Source of the DNA: Agapanthus africanus
Taxonomy: Eukaryota > Streptophyta > Magnoliopsida > Asparagales > Amaryllidaceae
Direction of reading: 5' to 3'
Length of the DNA: 64,000 bases
Assembly (NCBI GenBank): GCA_030015575.1
Contig: JASDDO010000028.1
Span: 26,205,154 to 26,269,153, forward strand
The position numbers and the translations under genes were made by a program. Numbering within the stretch: the stretch's first letter is position 1; each line of letters opens with the position of its first letter. Of this stretch, positions 32,580-42,681 are shown one piece after another. The notes under the pieces are model-generated. The model was not told the DNA's origin. It did not search any database and saw only the letters and a list, made by a program, of their open reading frames with translations.

Positions 32580-34307
32580 ATGATCAATGCCTTTCTAGAC
32601 GAGATTCGTCTAAAAAGTAAAGCGGACCAGGAGCGTGAGATGGCCACATCGGAAGGAGCCAAATGCGGGCAACTGAATGAAAGAGTTGACCTACCCCTGC
32701 CAGAGCGAAAGGCATCCGAAGTAGACAAGAAGATATTCAAGACGAGAAAAAGGTTTGCCAAAGCCATGTCAATGGGGATGAAGCTACCGCCCTCGGAAGG
32801 AAACACACACGATGGGGTGGAGAGGCACCCAGATTATTGCGCATATCATCGGAAAATCTCACACCCCACGGAGGAGTGCGACGCCTTTAAGATATGGTGG
32901 CAAGGATATGTTGCTCGTCGGCAACATGTTAAGCGCATGAAACGCAAGAGCCGTCGGGAGCGAAGAAGTACTATCGATGGGCACAACAGAACTGCTGGCA
33001 ACTGTTGTATGGCTCACGCCGGGGGGTCACAAGTTCTCACCTTTGGGAGCGACTCTGATGAAGAAATGGCTCTGGGCCCTCTCTTCAAAGAATCCGTTTT
33101 AGGGAAAGAGGAGAAACCGGAGACCTGCGAGAACATTCAGCTGCGCAATCGCACACTCCCAGAGAAGAATCTCGGGCCCGTGAGTAGAAAAGATAAGGGA
33201 AAGGAAAAGGTCACTGAAGATATCACTTTAGATAACCAAGTCATGAGAGAGCTGGCTGCCAAAGACCCTCTTAGGAAGGATAAGGTGGACTATAACATCC
33301 TCGCGCACCTAAGGAAGCTACCTTCTCAGCTTAGCATTCTCGATGCCCTCCTATTATCAAAAGAAGCGCGAGACTCACTAATTAAGGCATTACAAGACCC
33401 TGAACAATTCCAAGCCTTCCTCGCCACTGAAAAGATGAAGGATGAACTGGAGGAAGTGCACACGGCCGACATCACTTTCGGTGACGAAGACCTCCTTCTC
33501 GGGACGCGCGACCACAACCGTCCCCTATATGTCTCCGGATACTGCCATGATATCAAGATAGGCAAGATCCTGGTGGATAATGGATCCTCCGTCAATCTCC
33601 TTAATGTTCGGGTGTTGAAGGAAATCTGCATGAGTGTGCAACACCTCGCTCGTGACAAAATTACTATCTCCGGTTTCGATTCACAATCGTCACGGACTCT
33701 CGGATCTGTGATACTAACATTACGCTTTGGACTTCTCGTCACGGACGTCAAATTCCATGTCATTGACGCCAAGACCTGCTACAACGCCTTGCTCGGTCGT
33801 CCTTGGCTACACGAGTACAACATCATCCCTTCTACGCAACATCAGTGTATGAAGTACTTTAAGGATGGTTTCGAGTATACTGTAACAGGTGAGTTGAACC
33901 CATTCTCCGTGAACGAAGTCCGCAAATACGAAGATGCGAAGTACATTTTGCCAGATTTCGAGGATACAGAAAGGTGTCGCAACCCGGAGAACAAAACCGC
34001 CGCCACCATCCCTGTTTTCGGGAGCGATACCGAAGAAGAGGAAGAGATAGTTCATGCAGAGCCATCTCAACGCAGCAACCTGGGGACGCCCGTCCCCACG
34101 TTGGTCTTCGGAAGTGATTCAGAAGATGAGGTTAATGCCGTGTTCTCCAACCGGCTGTCAATACAGGCACCCCTGGCGATGAACATAGTTTGCACATCAC
34201 CATGGTACCGCGAGAACACTACAAGGATCTCGACACGCTTCAAGCTCACAATGTGCAGGACCTGCAAATATTTTACGTCCCTCCCAGGCAAAGGGGTGAG
34301 AAGGTGA
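32580..34307 (+). CDS. Tat protease region
   Basis: 575-residue ORF. Near the N-terminus it has a further Cys/His module (YCAYHRKISHPTEECDAFK, residues about 83-101). The retropepsin-like segment is at residues about 310-430 (VSGYCHDIKIGKILVDNGSS followed by VNLL, then LLGRPWLHEYNIIPST). Around the protease the motif FGSD[ST][DE]EE-like occurs three times (near 33046, 34017 and 34108). The gag-pol order is normal for Ty3/gypsy. Confidence 0.82.
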   Translation: MINAFLDEIRLKSKADQEREMATSEGAKCGQLNERVDLPLPERKASEVDKKIFKTRKRFAKAMSMGMKLPPSEGNTHDGVERHPDYCAYHRKISHPTEECDAFKIWWQGYVARRQHVKRMKRKSRRERRSTIDGHNRTAGNCCMAHAGGSQVLTFGSDSDEEMALGPLFKESVLGKEEKPETCENIQLRNRTLPEKNLGPVSRKDKGKEKVTEDITLDNQVMRELAAKDPLRKDKVDYNILAHLRKLPSQLSILDALLLSKEARDSLIKALQDPEQFQAFLATEKMKDELEEVHTADITFGDEDLLLGTRDHNRPLYVSGYCHDIKIGKILVDNGSSVNLLNVRVLKEICMSVQHLARDKITISGFDSQSSRTLGSVILTLRFGLLVTDVKFHVIDAKTCYNALLGRPWLHEYNIIPSTQHQCMKYFKDGFEYTVTGELNPFSVNEVRKYEDAKYILPDFEDTERCRNPENKTAATIPVFGSDTEEEEEIVHAEPSQRSNLGTPVPTLVFGSDSEDEVNAVFSNRLSIQAPLAMNIVCTSPWYRENTTRISTRFKLTMCRTCKYFTSLPGKGVRR

Positions 34308-37255
34308 TCCTATTCTACCGATCCTCAGAGTCGAAAGTAGAGAAAGAGATCTGGCACGGCGCGGATGCTACACTTGACAGGCTCCAACCCATCCGTCTGC
34401 CTAGATACTATACAAATGGATTAAAGAAACTATTGAAGCGCCAAGGAGTAACCTTAAAACAGAATGTTCGGCAGGCTCGGTTCTACAACAGGATTTGGGA
34501 TGTCCCCGGGACTCAACGCAGATTGCCCAACGGGAAAATGGAATCACTCGGGCTTGGATACGCGAGAGCCGGAAGACGGGAACGGGCCCACAGTAACTAC
34601 GCCATATATACCTTTGATGAAGAAGAGGACGCCCTGTCAGGAGATGCCAACCCCTCATCAAAACAAAACCCCGCGATTGAAGCGCCGAGTCCGTCGTTTG
34701 AAGAACGAATGGGCAAGCCTATCAGGAAAGTGGGTCAGAAAGCTCGGGAAGACCACAACCGCGAAATGGCCATCTACGAGAAGGCCAGGATGCAACGTCT
34801 AGCTCAACAGGCTGCAAAATACAAAGATGCTCATCCTTGTCAACCCGTTGTACGAAAGGCCCGACGCAGAGACGGAAATAAATCAAGAAGCGAAAAGAGG
34901 AGCCGACAACAACGACGCAGGATTAGAGGGTTGCGTGATCGGGTATTGCACGGCTCGGATTCGTCCCTCATAAAGAAGATGAGTCGAGCGTACTCCTTCC
35001 CCCGAAACAAGACGGAGAGGTTACTCAAGCTCGCTATAAAACATCAAATGATCGCGCTTCCAGAGTCTAAACATCCTGAGCAAGCTAACAAGGCTTCTCG
35101 TCTGAGCTATTGCTCTTATCACCGAGCCATAGGACATCCTACCGAAGACTGCTTCATCTTCAAGAACTGGGTCGAGGACCAGTACCAACAGGGGAGATTC
35201 GCTTTATCCGACAGCTGGAGGGTAACGCCGCCACAAAAGCATGAACCCAAGGCCGCAGGATCAGAACCGGATCCACTTCAGTCCTGGGAGCGGATTCGCA
35301 CCTGTTATACGATTACGATATTAAAAAAAAAGCCCGAGAACATAGATGACCTTCCCCGGTGCTTTGAGAACAGCGATGATGAGGTGATCTCAGAATTTCC
35401 GCCCGCTCCGAAAGAACTGGAAGATGGTATACATACTACTGCAGATAACCTCAAGAAGATTGAGTTGGGATCGGCAGACGACCCGCGACCGACATTTGTC
35501 AGCGAGCTGCTATCTGAAGAAAGGGTGGCTGCGTTAAAGAACGTGCTTCTACGGCATAAAGACTGCTTCGCATGGAACTACTCCGAGATGCCAGGATTAG
35601 ATCCGGAGATTGCTGTGCATAAATTAGCAATATCCCCAGATATCAAGCCGGTCAAGCAGGCGCCAAGAAGGATGCGACTCGAGCTTGAGATGAGCATCAA
35701 CGCCGAAGTCAAGAAGCTGATCGATTCGGGATTTATCCAAGAAGTCCAAAATCCCGATTGGATCGCCAATATCGTCCCGGTAATGAAGAAGAATGGGACG
35801 GTACCCCAATGCGTGGATTTCAGGGATCTCAATAAAGCCTGTCCAAAGGATGATTTCCCAGTACCAGTAACCGAGCTAATGATAGATAACACGTCCACTC
35901 ACGAGGTTTTCTCCTTTATGGACGGGTCGTCAGGATACAATCAGATAAAGATGCATCCCGAAGACCAGAAGCACACCGCGTTCCGGACCCCTTTGGGTAT
36001 ATTCTGTTACAGGGTTATGCCCTTTGGTCTAAAGAACGCTGGCGCTACCTATCAAAGGGCCATGACAAAGATCTTCGACGACCTCATACATGACATCGTC
36101 GAGTGCTATATCGATGACCTCGTAGTAAAGAGAATGTCATACGAAGAACATTTAAAGCATCTGGAGACTGTATTTCAAAGCCTTCGGCAATATAATTTGA
36201 AAATGAATCCCCTCAAATGCGCGTTTGGAGTCTCCTCGGGCAAATTCCTGGGATTCATCATTCGACACCGAGGTATTGAAATAGATCCGTCAAAGATTAA
36301 AGCGATCATGGAAATGCCTCCGCCAAGAACCCTCAAACAGCTGCGGTCCCTACAAGGGAAGCTCGCATACATCCGGCGGTTTATCGCTAATCTTTCAGGC
36401 AAATGCCGTCCTTACAGCCACCTGATGAAAAAGGGAACTCCATTCGTTTGGGATCACAAATGTCAAGGTGCACTAGACGAGATCAAGAAGTACCTGCAGA
36501 ACCCTCCGGTGTTGGCTGCGCCAGTCAAGGGAAAACCCCTCATTCTTTATACGACCGCCCTCGAAGGTTCCTTGGGCGCATTATGGGCACAGGAGAACGA
36601 TCAGGGGAAAGAGAGGGCACTCTACTACTTAAGTCGAGTTCTACTGGGGGCAGAAAGCAACTACTCTCCCATTGAAAAACATTGCTTGGCGTTAATCTTC
36701 GTGATAACAAAGCTCAGGCACTATGCGTTGGCGCATGAAGTCCGTCTCATTTCAAAAGTGGATCCCCTTAAATACTTGATGTCAAAAGCCATATTGACGG
36801 GACGACTCGCTAAGTGGGCCCTGCTCTTGATGGAGTTCTCGATAACGTATCAACCTCTCAAGGCAGTGAAAGGCCAGGCCATTGCCGATTTCCTCGCTGA
36901 GCATCCGATACCGCCCGATTCTCCTCTGAACTGTGATTTGCCGGACGAGCATGCATTTGATGCGATTAGCGGCGGAAGCACCCGATGGGAACTCTATTTC
37001 GACGGAGCGTCCTCCGTAAAGAAACAGAAACAAGGTGTCCCAATGATCAAATCGGGGGTAGGCCTCGTCTTTGCAACTCCACAAGGAGGGATAATGCGCT
37101 TCGCCTTCTCCTTAACAGAGCCGAGGACAAACAATGAAGCTGAATACGAAGCTCTGATAGCAGGCCTCGAAATCGCCATCGACCTAGGAATTGAAGACCT
37201 CCTTATATACGGGGATTCTCAACTGGTCGTTAGTCAAGTAAATGGTGACTACTAA
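34190..37255 (+). CDS. Tat reverse transcriptase, RNase H and second RNase H region
   Basis: 1,021-residue ORF. It starts with a basic linker and the repeated module YSFPRNKTERLLKLAI plus YCSYHRAIGHPTEDCFIFK (34988-35170). RT runs from about 35570 to 36400 (PQCVDFRDLNKACPKDDFP, RVMPFGLKNAGATYQRAM, CYIDDLVVK). The first RNase H is at about 36530-36880 (ALYYLSRVLLGAESNYSPIE). The second, archaeal-type RNase H begins at about 36985 (WELYFDGASSVKK, NNEAEYEALIAGLEIA, IYGDSQLVVSQV). This double RNase H marks the Tat lineage. Confidence 0.88.
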   Translation: MHITMVPREHYKDLDTLQAHNVQDLQIFYVPPRQRGEKVILFYRSSESKVEKEIWHGADATLDRLQPIRLPRYYTNGLKKLLKRQGVTLKQNVRQARFYNRIWDVPGTQRRLPNGKMESLGLGYARAGRRERAHSNYAIYTFDEEEDALSGDANPSSKQNPAIEAPSPSFEERMGKPIRKVGQKAREDHNREMAIYEKARMQRLAQQAAKYKDAHPCQPVVRKARRRDGNKSRSEKRSRQQRRRIRGLRDRVLHGSDSSLIKKMSRAYSFPRNKTERLLKLAIKHQMIALPESKHPEQANKASRLSYCSYHRAIGHPTEDCFIFKNWVEDQYQQGRFALSDSWRVTPPQKHEPKAAGSEPDPLQSWERIRTCYTITILKKKPENIDDLPRCFENSDDEVISEFPPAPKELEDGIHTTADNLKKIELGSADDPRPTFVSELLSEERVAALKNVLLRHKDCFAWNYSEMPGLDPEIAVHKLAISPDIKPVKQAPRRMRLELEMSINAEVKKLIDSGFIQEVQNPDWIANIVPVMKKNGTVPQCVDFRDLNKACPKDDFPVPVTELMIDNTSTHEVFSFMDGSSGYNQIKMHPEDQKHTAFRTPLGIFCYRVMPFGLKNAGATYQRAMTKIFDDLIHDIVECYIDDLVVKRMSYEEHLKHLETVFQSLRQYNLKMNPLKCAFGVSSGKFLGFIIRHRGIEIDPSKIKAIMEMPPPRTLKQLRSLQGKLAYIRRFIANLSGKCRPYSHLMKKGTPFVWDHKCQGALDEIKKYLQNPPVLAAPVKGKPLILYTTALEGSLGALWAQENDQGKERALYYLSRVLLGAESNYSPIEKHCLALIFVITKLRHYALAHEVRLISKVDPLKYLMSKAILTGRLAKWALLLMEFSITYQPLKAVKGQAIADFLAEHPIPPDSPLNCDLPDEHAFDAISGGSTRWELYFDGASSVKKQKQGVPMIKSGVGLVFATPQGGIMRFAFSLTEPRTNNEAEYEALIAGLEIAIDLGIEDLLIYGDSQLVVSQVNGDY

Positions 37256-37270
37256 ACGTGCAAACCGGAG

Positions 37271-38791
37271 TTGGTAAAGTACGGCGAAAAGGTGCAACAA
37301 CTATTGACCCAAATTCCCTCCTATACTTTGGAGAACATACCGCGCGCGGAAAACAGCAAAGCAGACGCGTTGGCTAAACTTGCTAAAGAACTGGCTGACG
37401 AGAACCTCGATGACGTCAGAATCGTGGTACAAAGCCGTCGAGTGCTCGCCCCGGCAGAAATACCTCCGGAATTATATAAAGAAAAGGGAGCGACTGAACA
37501 GACGACCCTACAAATAAAAGACCATGAGAAGGCCGAGGACTGGAGGGAAGTCTTCATAGACTACTTTAAGTCCCACCGAATGCCCAAAGAAGCGTCCTCA
37601 AGACATCAGCTCATGAAACGAGCTCTATCTTTCGCTTTCGTCAACGATACTCTATACAAGAGATCGTTTGATTCTCTATGGCTGAGATGCTTAGGGCCTG
37701 ACGAAGCAGAAAGAGTCATTCAGGAAGTTCACGACGGACTTTGCGGTTCTCACCAAGCAGGCCCAAAGATGAAGTTAAAAATTAAACGGATGGGTTACTA
37801 CTGGCCCACGATGATCCAGGACTGCCTCGAGTATGCGAAGCAATGCCACTCGTGCCAGATTCATGGAGACTTTATCCACCAACATCCGAATCCACTACAC
37901 CCAACGGTGGCTAGCTGGCCATTCGAGATGTGGGGGACTGACATAGTCGGCCCCATCGAGCCAGCATCGTCCCGGGGACATCGTTTTATCCTGGCGACAA
38001 CTGATTACTTCTCCAAATGGGCAGAAGCAGTACCACTGAGGGAAGTGAAGACGAGGAATATCCTCCATTTCTTCAAGACGCACGTCATCTATCGGTTTGG
38101 AACTCCACGGCGGATTATCTCCGATAATGGGCCAGCCTACCGAAGCCATAAGATTAGCCGCTTCGCACAGCAGCACAATATAGACTGGAGATATTCTTCA
38201 GTTTACAACCCACGAGCTAACGGTCTGGCCGAGGCCTTCAATAAGACCTTGACGAAGATCATAAAAAAGACCGTTTCCAGGAATAAGAGAGACTGGCACG
38301 AGAGGCTGCAAGAAGCCCTTTGGGCTTATCGAACTACATTCAAGACGGCCACGAACACAACGCCGTACGCGTTGGTATTTGGGACGGAAGCAGTGCTCCC
38401 CCTCGAGATAGAGTTACCCTCTCTACGAGTGGCAGTCCACCACGAGCTGACGGACGAAGAAAATGCTCACCTTCGGCTTGAGGAGCTTGATGCCCTCGAC
38501 GAAACCCGGCTCATAGCGCAACAACATCTGAAAGCCTACAAAGCAAAGATGACGCGCTCGTACGAAAGATTGACCAGGCCGAGGACATTCCGCCAAGGCG
38601 ATCTCGTACTAGTGGTCAAGAGACCTATGATCCCCAATCGTGCCAAGCGAGGAAAATTTGAGCCAAACTATGAAGGCCCGTATATCATAGACAAGGTCTA
38701 CCAGGGTGGAGCCTATCTACTCATGGACATGCACGGTGAAAGGCCTTTCAGGCCAATAAACGGCCGCTTCTTAAAGAAATACTATGCTTAA
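37271..38791 (+). CDS. Tat integrase region
   Basis: 506-residue ORF. The first 40 residues or so look like the end of the second RNase H (ENIPRAENSKADALAKLAKE). The integrase zinc-binding part is at about 37710-37870 (EVHDGLCGSHQAGPKM, YYWPTMIQDCLEYAKQCHSC). The catalytic core is at about 37920-38400 (MWGTDIVGPIEPASSRG, RRIISDNGPAYRS, YNPRANGLAEAFNKTL), with the three acidic residues in their expected settings. The C-terminal part ends with GPYIIDKVYQGGAYLL. Confidence 0.9.
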   Translation: MVKYGEKVQQLLTQIPSYTLENIPRAENSKADALAKLAKELADENLDDVRIVVQSRRVLAPAEIPPELYKEKGATEQTTLQIKDHEKAEDWREVFIDYFKSHRMPKEASSRHQLMKRALSFAFVNDTLYKRSFDSLWLRCLGPDEAERVIQEVHDGLCGSHQAGPKMKLKIKRMGYYWPTMIQDCLEYAKQCHSCQIHGDFIHQHPNPLHPTVASWPFEMWGTDIVGPIEPASSRGHRFILATTDYFSKWAEAVPLREVKTRNILHFFKTHVIYRFGTPRRIISDNGPAYRSHKISRFAQQHNIDWRYSSVYNPRANGLAEAFNKTLTKIIKKTVSRNKRDWHERLQEALWAYRTTFKTATNTTPYALVFGTEAVLPLEIELPSLRVAVHHELTDEENAHLRLEELDALDETRLIAQQHLKAYKAKMTRSYERLTRPRTFRQGDLVLVVKRPMIPNRAKRGKFEPNYEGPYIIDKVYQGGAYLLMDMHGERPFRPINGRFLKKYYA

Positions 38792-38890
38792 TGAGCCACA
38801 GCCTGGGTCAATGATAGATGACGATGACTATGTCCGCTCGCTATCTTCCTAAGCTCAGACTTTACAAGCAGCAGCCGGCATTCCCATAAC

Positions 38891-39111
38891 GATGGACCGA
38901 AACGTCCTTAAACTAACAATGGACCGAAACGTCCTTAAACTAACAACGAACCGAAACGTCCTTAAACTATCGATGGACCGAAACGTCCTTAAACTAACGA
39001 CGGACCGAAACGTCCTTAAACTAACAGCGGACCGAAACGTCCTTAAGCTATCGATGGACCGAAATGTCTTTAAACTAACGACGGACCGAAACGTCCCTAA
39101 ACTACTACCGC
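38891..39111 (+). repeat. 27-bp tandem repeat, about 8 copies
   Basis: The unit contains GACCGAAACGTCCTTAAACT; nine codons read MDRNVLKLT in every copy. It begins about 100 bp after integrase. It belongs to the same GGAC/GTCC family as the LTR tandem repeat. Confidence 0.92.
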
Positions 39112-39284
39112 AGCAACCTTAGGCTGACGAAATAAAAAAAAGAAGAGAGAAAAAGAGTAAAAAACGGTGTGTCCACAAGCAAAATGGGCACGGATGAAAA
39201 CCCGAAAGGGCTCCGTGAGTAAAAACAGCAGGACTACCGGCGAGTGTTTGTGAAAACCCGAAAGGGCGCAACCTCGTTAAAAGA

Positions 39285-39790
39285 CACTTGTAGGGTCCTC
39301 TCGACCTTGTAAGGAGAAACCACCTGCGTGAGATCCTTACGACTCACAAAGGAGCAACACACTTAGGGATCCTCACGATTCCTAAGGAGAAAATACACTT
39401 ACGAGATCCTCACGACTCGTAAGGAGAACTCTCTTATGGGACCCTCACGGCTCATAAGATTTGAAAGTCTTAAGTTACAGAAACCTAAACCTGTTCTTAA
39501 GCAAATCCTCCACAACCTTCGATATTGCCCTACAAGGGACTCAATACTGACCCTTGTATACAATCCACGGGCGCGAATAGACATTTCCCCAGCAAAGTCC
39601 AACCCTTGTAGGTCCTCTCGATCCATAAGGAGAAAGCCCTCTTGTAGGATCCTTACGACTTACAGAGGAGCACACAATTAGGAATCCTCACGATCCCTAA
39701 GGAGAAAATACACCTGCAAGATCATCACGACTTGTAGGGAGAAATACCTTTATGAGACCCTTACGGATCATGAAGTCAAAAGTCTTGGTC
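39285..39790 (+). repeat. Array of hairpin units with a constant ATCCTCACGA core
   Basis: About nine units of 35-45 bp have a near-constant middle (GATCCTCACGA or GTCCTCTCGA) and arms that differ from copy to copy but stay complementary: GTGAG/CTCAC, CTTAGG/CCTAAG, CTTACGAG/CTCGTAAG. Each is followed by GGAGAAA. A second array of five units is at 42028-42205. Confidence 0.85.
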
Positions 39791-39944
39791 GACAGGACCC
39801 TTAACCCTGTTTGCTGAGCCACCTTTGTTCATCATCGACAAAGGCAAATGATGATTCGCTCCCGGCAACATTCCAGTTGTAGCGGTGCTGATGCCGAAAT
39901 CGGTGCCTAAAATCCCGGCTTGCAGCGAAAAAGCTAGCAAGCCA

Positions 39945-40175
39945 CACATGCCTACAAAATAGCCGAAATGATGGGGCAACTTGCAATAAAAAGCAGCAAG
40001 TAAAAATGAAGGCATAAAAAAAATAGCCGAAATGATGGGGCAACTCGCAATAAAAAGCAGCGAGCAGAAAATAAATAGATAGCCGAAATGATTGGGCACC
40101 GCGAAAAAATAGCCGAAATGATGGGGCAATCGCGACCTTCGCGATATAAAAGCTGAAACGATAGAGCATCGCGGA
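39945..40175 (+). repeat. Repeats around AGCCGAAATGATGGGGCA with hairpins
   Basis: Four or five units of about 60 bp or shorter. Two successive copies hold hairpins with matched changes on both arms: ACTTGC..GCAAGT (39979-40001) and ACTCGC..GCGAG (40043-40064). The rest is A-rich. No coding potential. Confidence 0.85.
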
Positions 40176-40473
40176 AGAAGAAATAAAATAAAAATAAAAT
40201 TTATGCCTTACAGGTGATGTTTCATCACACCCGGTATACAATCCAACGGCATAAACAAAAAGGGAACATACCTCCCTCCCCCAGGTTTCACCAAAGAAAG
40301 AAGCTAAATCTCGACAGGCCACAAGCGACCTAGAGATCATCCCAACACTCGTCTCGTAACAACGGACACAACTTCAAGCTAAGCGGAACAGCGGCAACTC
40401 CCAGTTCCATGGCTCGGTGGTATACATATCGCCAACAGTCAAACCTCCATCACGTGAAATGCGGATACAATCA

Positions 40474-41406
40474 GCAAAATTCCTGGTTACGTGGAACGCG
40501 GATAATGTCACTCTTTGACCCCGTGGAAAACGTCCAGAGCGGATCCTAGTCCTCGCAGAACACGGCAGTGAACCCGTGTGAAGCATCCAGAGCAGAGCCT
40601 AGTCCTCGCTGAGCACGGCAGTGAACCCGTGTGAAGCATCTAGTGCAAAATTTCTGGTTACGTGGAACGCGGATAACGTCACTCTTTGACCCCGTGGAAA
40701 ACGTCCATAGCGGAGCCTAGTCCTCGCCGAGCACGGCAGTGAACCCGTGTGAAGCATCTAGTGCAAAATTCCTGGTTACGTGGAACGCGGATAACGTCAC
40801 TCTTTGACCCCGTGGAAAACGTCCAGAGCGGAGCCTAGTCCTCGCCGAGCACGGCAGTGAACCCGTGTGAAGCATCTAGTGCAAAATTCCTGGTTACGTG
40901 GAACGCGGATAACGTCACTCTTTGACCCCGTGGAAAACGTCCAGAGCGGATCCTAGTCCTCGCCGAGCACGGCAGTGAACCCGTGTGAAGCATCTAGTGC
41001 AAAATTCCTGGTTACGTGGAACGCGGATAACGTCACTCTTTGACCCCGTGGAAAACGTCCAGAGCGGAGCCTAGTCCTCGCCGAGCACGGCCGTGAACCC
41101 GTGTGAAGCATCTAGTGCAAAATTCCTGGTTACGTGGAATGCGGATAACGTCACTCTTTGACCCCGTGGAAAAAGTCCAGAGCGGATCCTGGTCCTCGCA
41201 GAGCACGGCAGTGAACCCGTGTGAAGCATCCAGGGCGGAGCCTAGTCCTCGCCAAGCACGGCAGTGAACCCGTGTGAAGCATCTAGTGCAAAATTCCTGG
41301 TTACGTGGAATGCGGATAACGTCACTCTTTGACCCCGCGGAAAACGCCCAGAGCGGAGCCTGGTCCTCGCCAAGCACGGCAGTGAACCCGTGTGAAGCAT
41401 CCAGAG
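40474..41406 (+). repeat. 118-bp tandem repeat, about 7 copies
   Basis: The period is exactly 118 bp between the GTGCAAAATT starts at 40643, 40761, 40879, 40997 and 41115. Partial and compound units lie at both ends. Copies are over 95% identical by eye, so the array homogenised recently. The unit contains ACCCCGTGGAAAACGTCC and GAACCCGTGTGAAGCATC. Confidence 0.95.
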
Positions 41407-41407
41407 C

Positions 41408-41980
41408 AAATACCGGACTGTGGAGTCCTTAAAATCCACGGACTATGACGTCCTTAACCTCGACCGTGATGTCTTAAAACTAACGATCAACCACCCCGAT
41501 TCCCTACGGATTCTACCTTGGTTTAAGGGTACATCTCTTTACTCCTTTGATACCTGGCGTTGTAATTCCTCAACGTCTTCAAAGAGGTGACGGGTCCCTG
41601 CAACCAAACATCGGACCGTGGAGTCCCTAAATCCACGGACTATGAGGTCCTTAACCTTGACCGTGATGTCTTAAAACTAACAGCGGACGGTGGAGTCCCT
41701 AAATCCACGGACTATGAGGTCCTTAACCTTGACCGTGATGTCTTAAAACTAACAGCGGACGGTGGAGTCCCTAAATCCATGGACTATGAGGTCCTCAACC
41801 TTGACCGTGATGTCTTAAAACTAACAGCGGACGGTGGAGTCCCTAAATCCACGGACTATGAGGTCCTTAACCTTGACCGTGATGTCTTAAAACTAACAGC
41901 GGACGGTGGAGTCCCTAAATCCACGGACTATGAGGTCCTTAACCTTGACCGCGACGTCTTTAAACTACGATACCTGGAGT
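41408..41980 (+). repeat. 72-bp tandem repeat (DYEVLNLDRDVLKLT unit), 5-6 copies
   Basis: Each 72-bp unit contains three GGAC/GTCC-type inverted pairs and reads DYEVLNLDRDVLKLT plus ADGGVPKST in one open frame of 136 codons (41587-41997). A partial unit lies at 41408-41470, before a block resembling the LTR segment at 28200-28270 (TACCTGGCGTTGTAATTCC). This part of the 3' region is therefore LTR-like. Confidence 0.92.
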
Positions 41981-42027
41981 GGCCCCTGACCCCGTGAAAC
42001 ACGGATAAGAGTGACCACATCCAGCAC

Positions 42028-42205
42028 TTGCAGGTCCTCACGACCTGTAAGGAAGAAAAACTCGCTTATGAGATCCTTACGACCCTCAAGGGAAAACCCG
42101 CTTAAGAATCCTCACGATTTTTAAGAAAAACTTACACCTATGGGATCCTCTCGACCTATAGGGAGAAAAAAACTCTTTATGAGACCCTCGTGGCTCATAA
42201 AATGC
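42028..42205 (+). repeat. Second array of ATCCTCACGA-core hairpin units
   Basis: Five units with arms such as CAGGT/ACCTG (42031-42047) and TTTATGAG/CTCATAAA (42176-42201) around the same core as at 39285-39790. Confidence 0.82.
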
Positions 42206-42447
42206 AAAAGCCTTAGGAAGCAGATCTTAACCCTGAATCCAGAGCCATCGCTGTCCTGCAAGGAGATCAAGATAGAATATCCGCAGAATACATTCAATAA
42301 AAAGATGATACACCATTGAGAGGAAAATTGTATCTTTTATTCATAAGCCAAAATGGATACAAAATACAAGTCATGGAAGAAACAAAAAGAAAGATACTCT
42401 TATCCATGAGTATGTACAAAAAAAAGGGGAGAAAAGATACAAATGTT

Positions 42448-42681
42448 TCAAGCCGGCGGGCGATTCAGCAGCTTGGACAGCTCATCCTGCTTTTGTTGGA
42501 CCACGGCTTCATGACGCAAGATCTCCAAAAGACGAGCCTCCGCCTGAGCTTGTTGGACCTGATATGAAGCGAGCCGGGCTTCAAGCTCTTTCTCAGTGGC
42601 CTTATGAGCCTCGACCCTCTCACGAGTGAACGTGGCAGCTTTATCGAGAGCCACCACCTCTTTTATGGACTCCTGAAACAC
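42448..42681 (-). CDS. Antisense coiled-coil ORF in the Tat 3' region
   Basis: A 77-residue frame opposite to the element. It is predicted helical, with heptad-like Ala/Leu/Gln/Glu repeats (EKELEARLASYQVQQAQAEA). It starts at a non-ATG codon, so it may be an exon or a remnant. It lies downstream of the two larger antisense ORFs and could be the distal end of the same transcription unit. Confidence 0.4.
   Translation of the reverse strand: MFQESIKEVVALDKAATFTRERVEAHKATEKELEARLASYQVQQAQAEARLLEILRHEAVVQQKQDELSKLLNRPPA

Noticed and set aside
40474-41406. Possible CRISPR array
   Set aside because: The 118-bp units are contiguous with no unique spacers, and the context is a plant retroelement.
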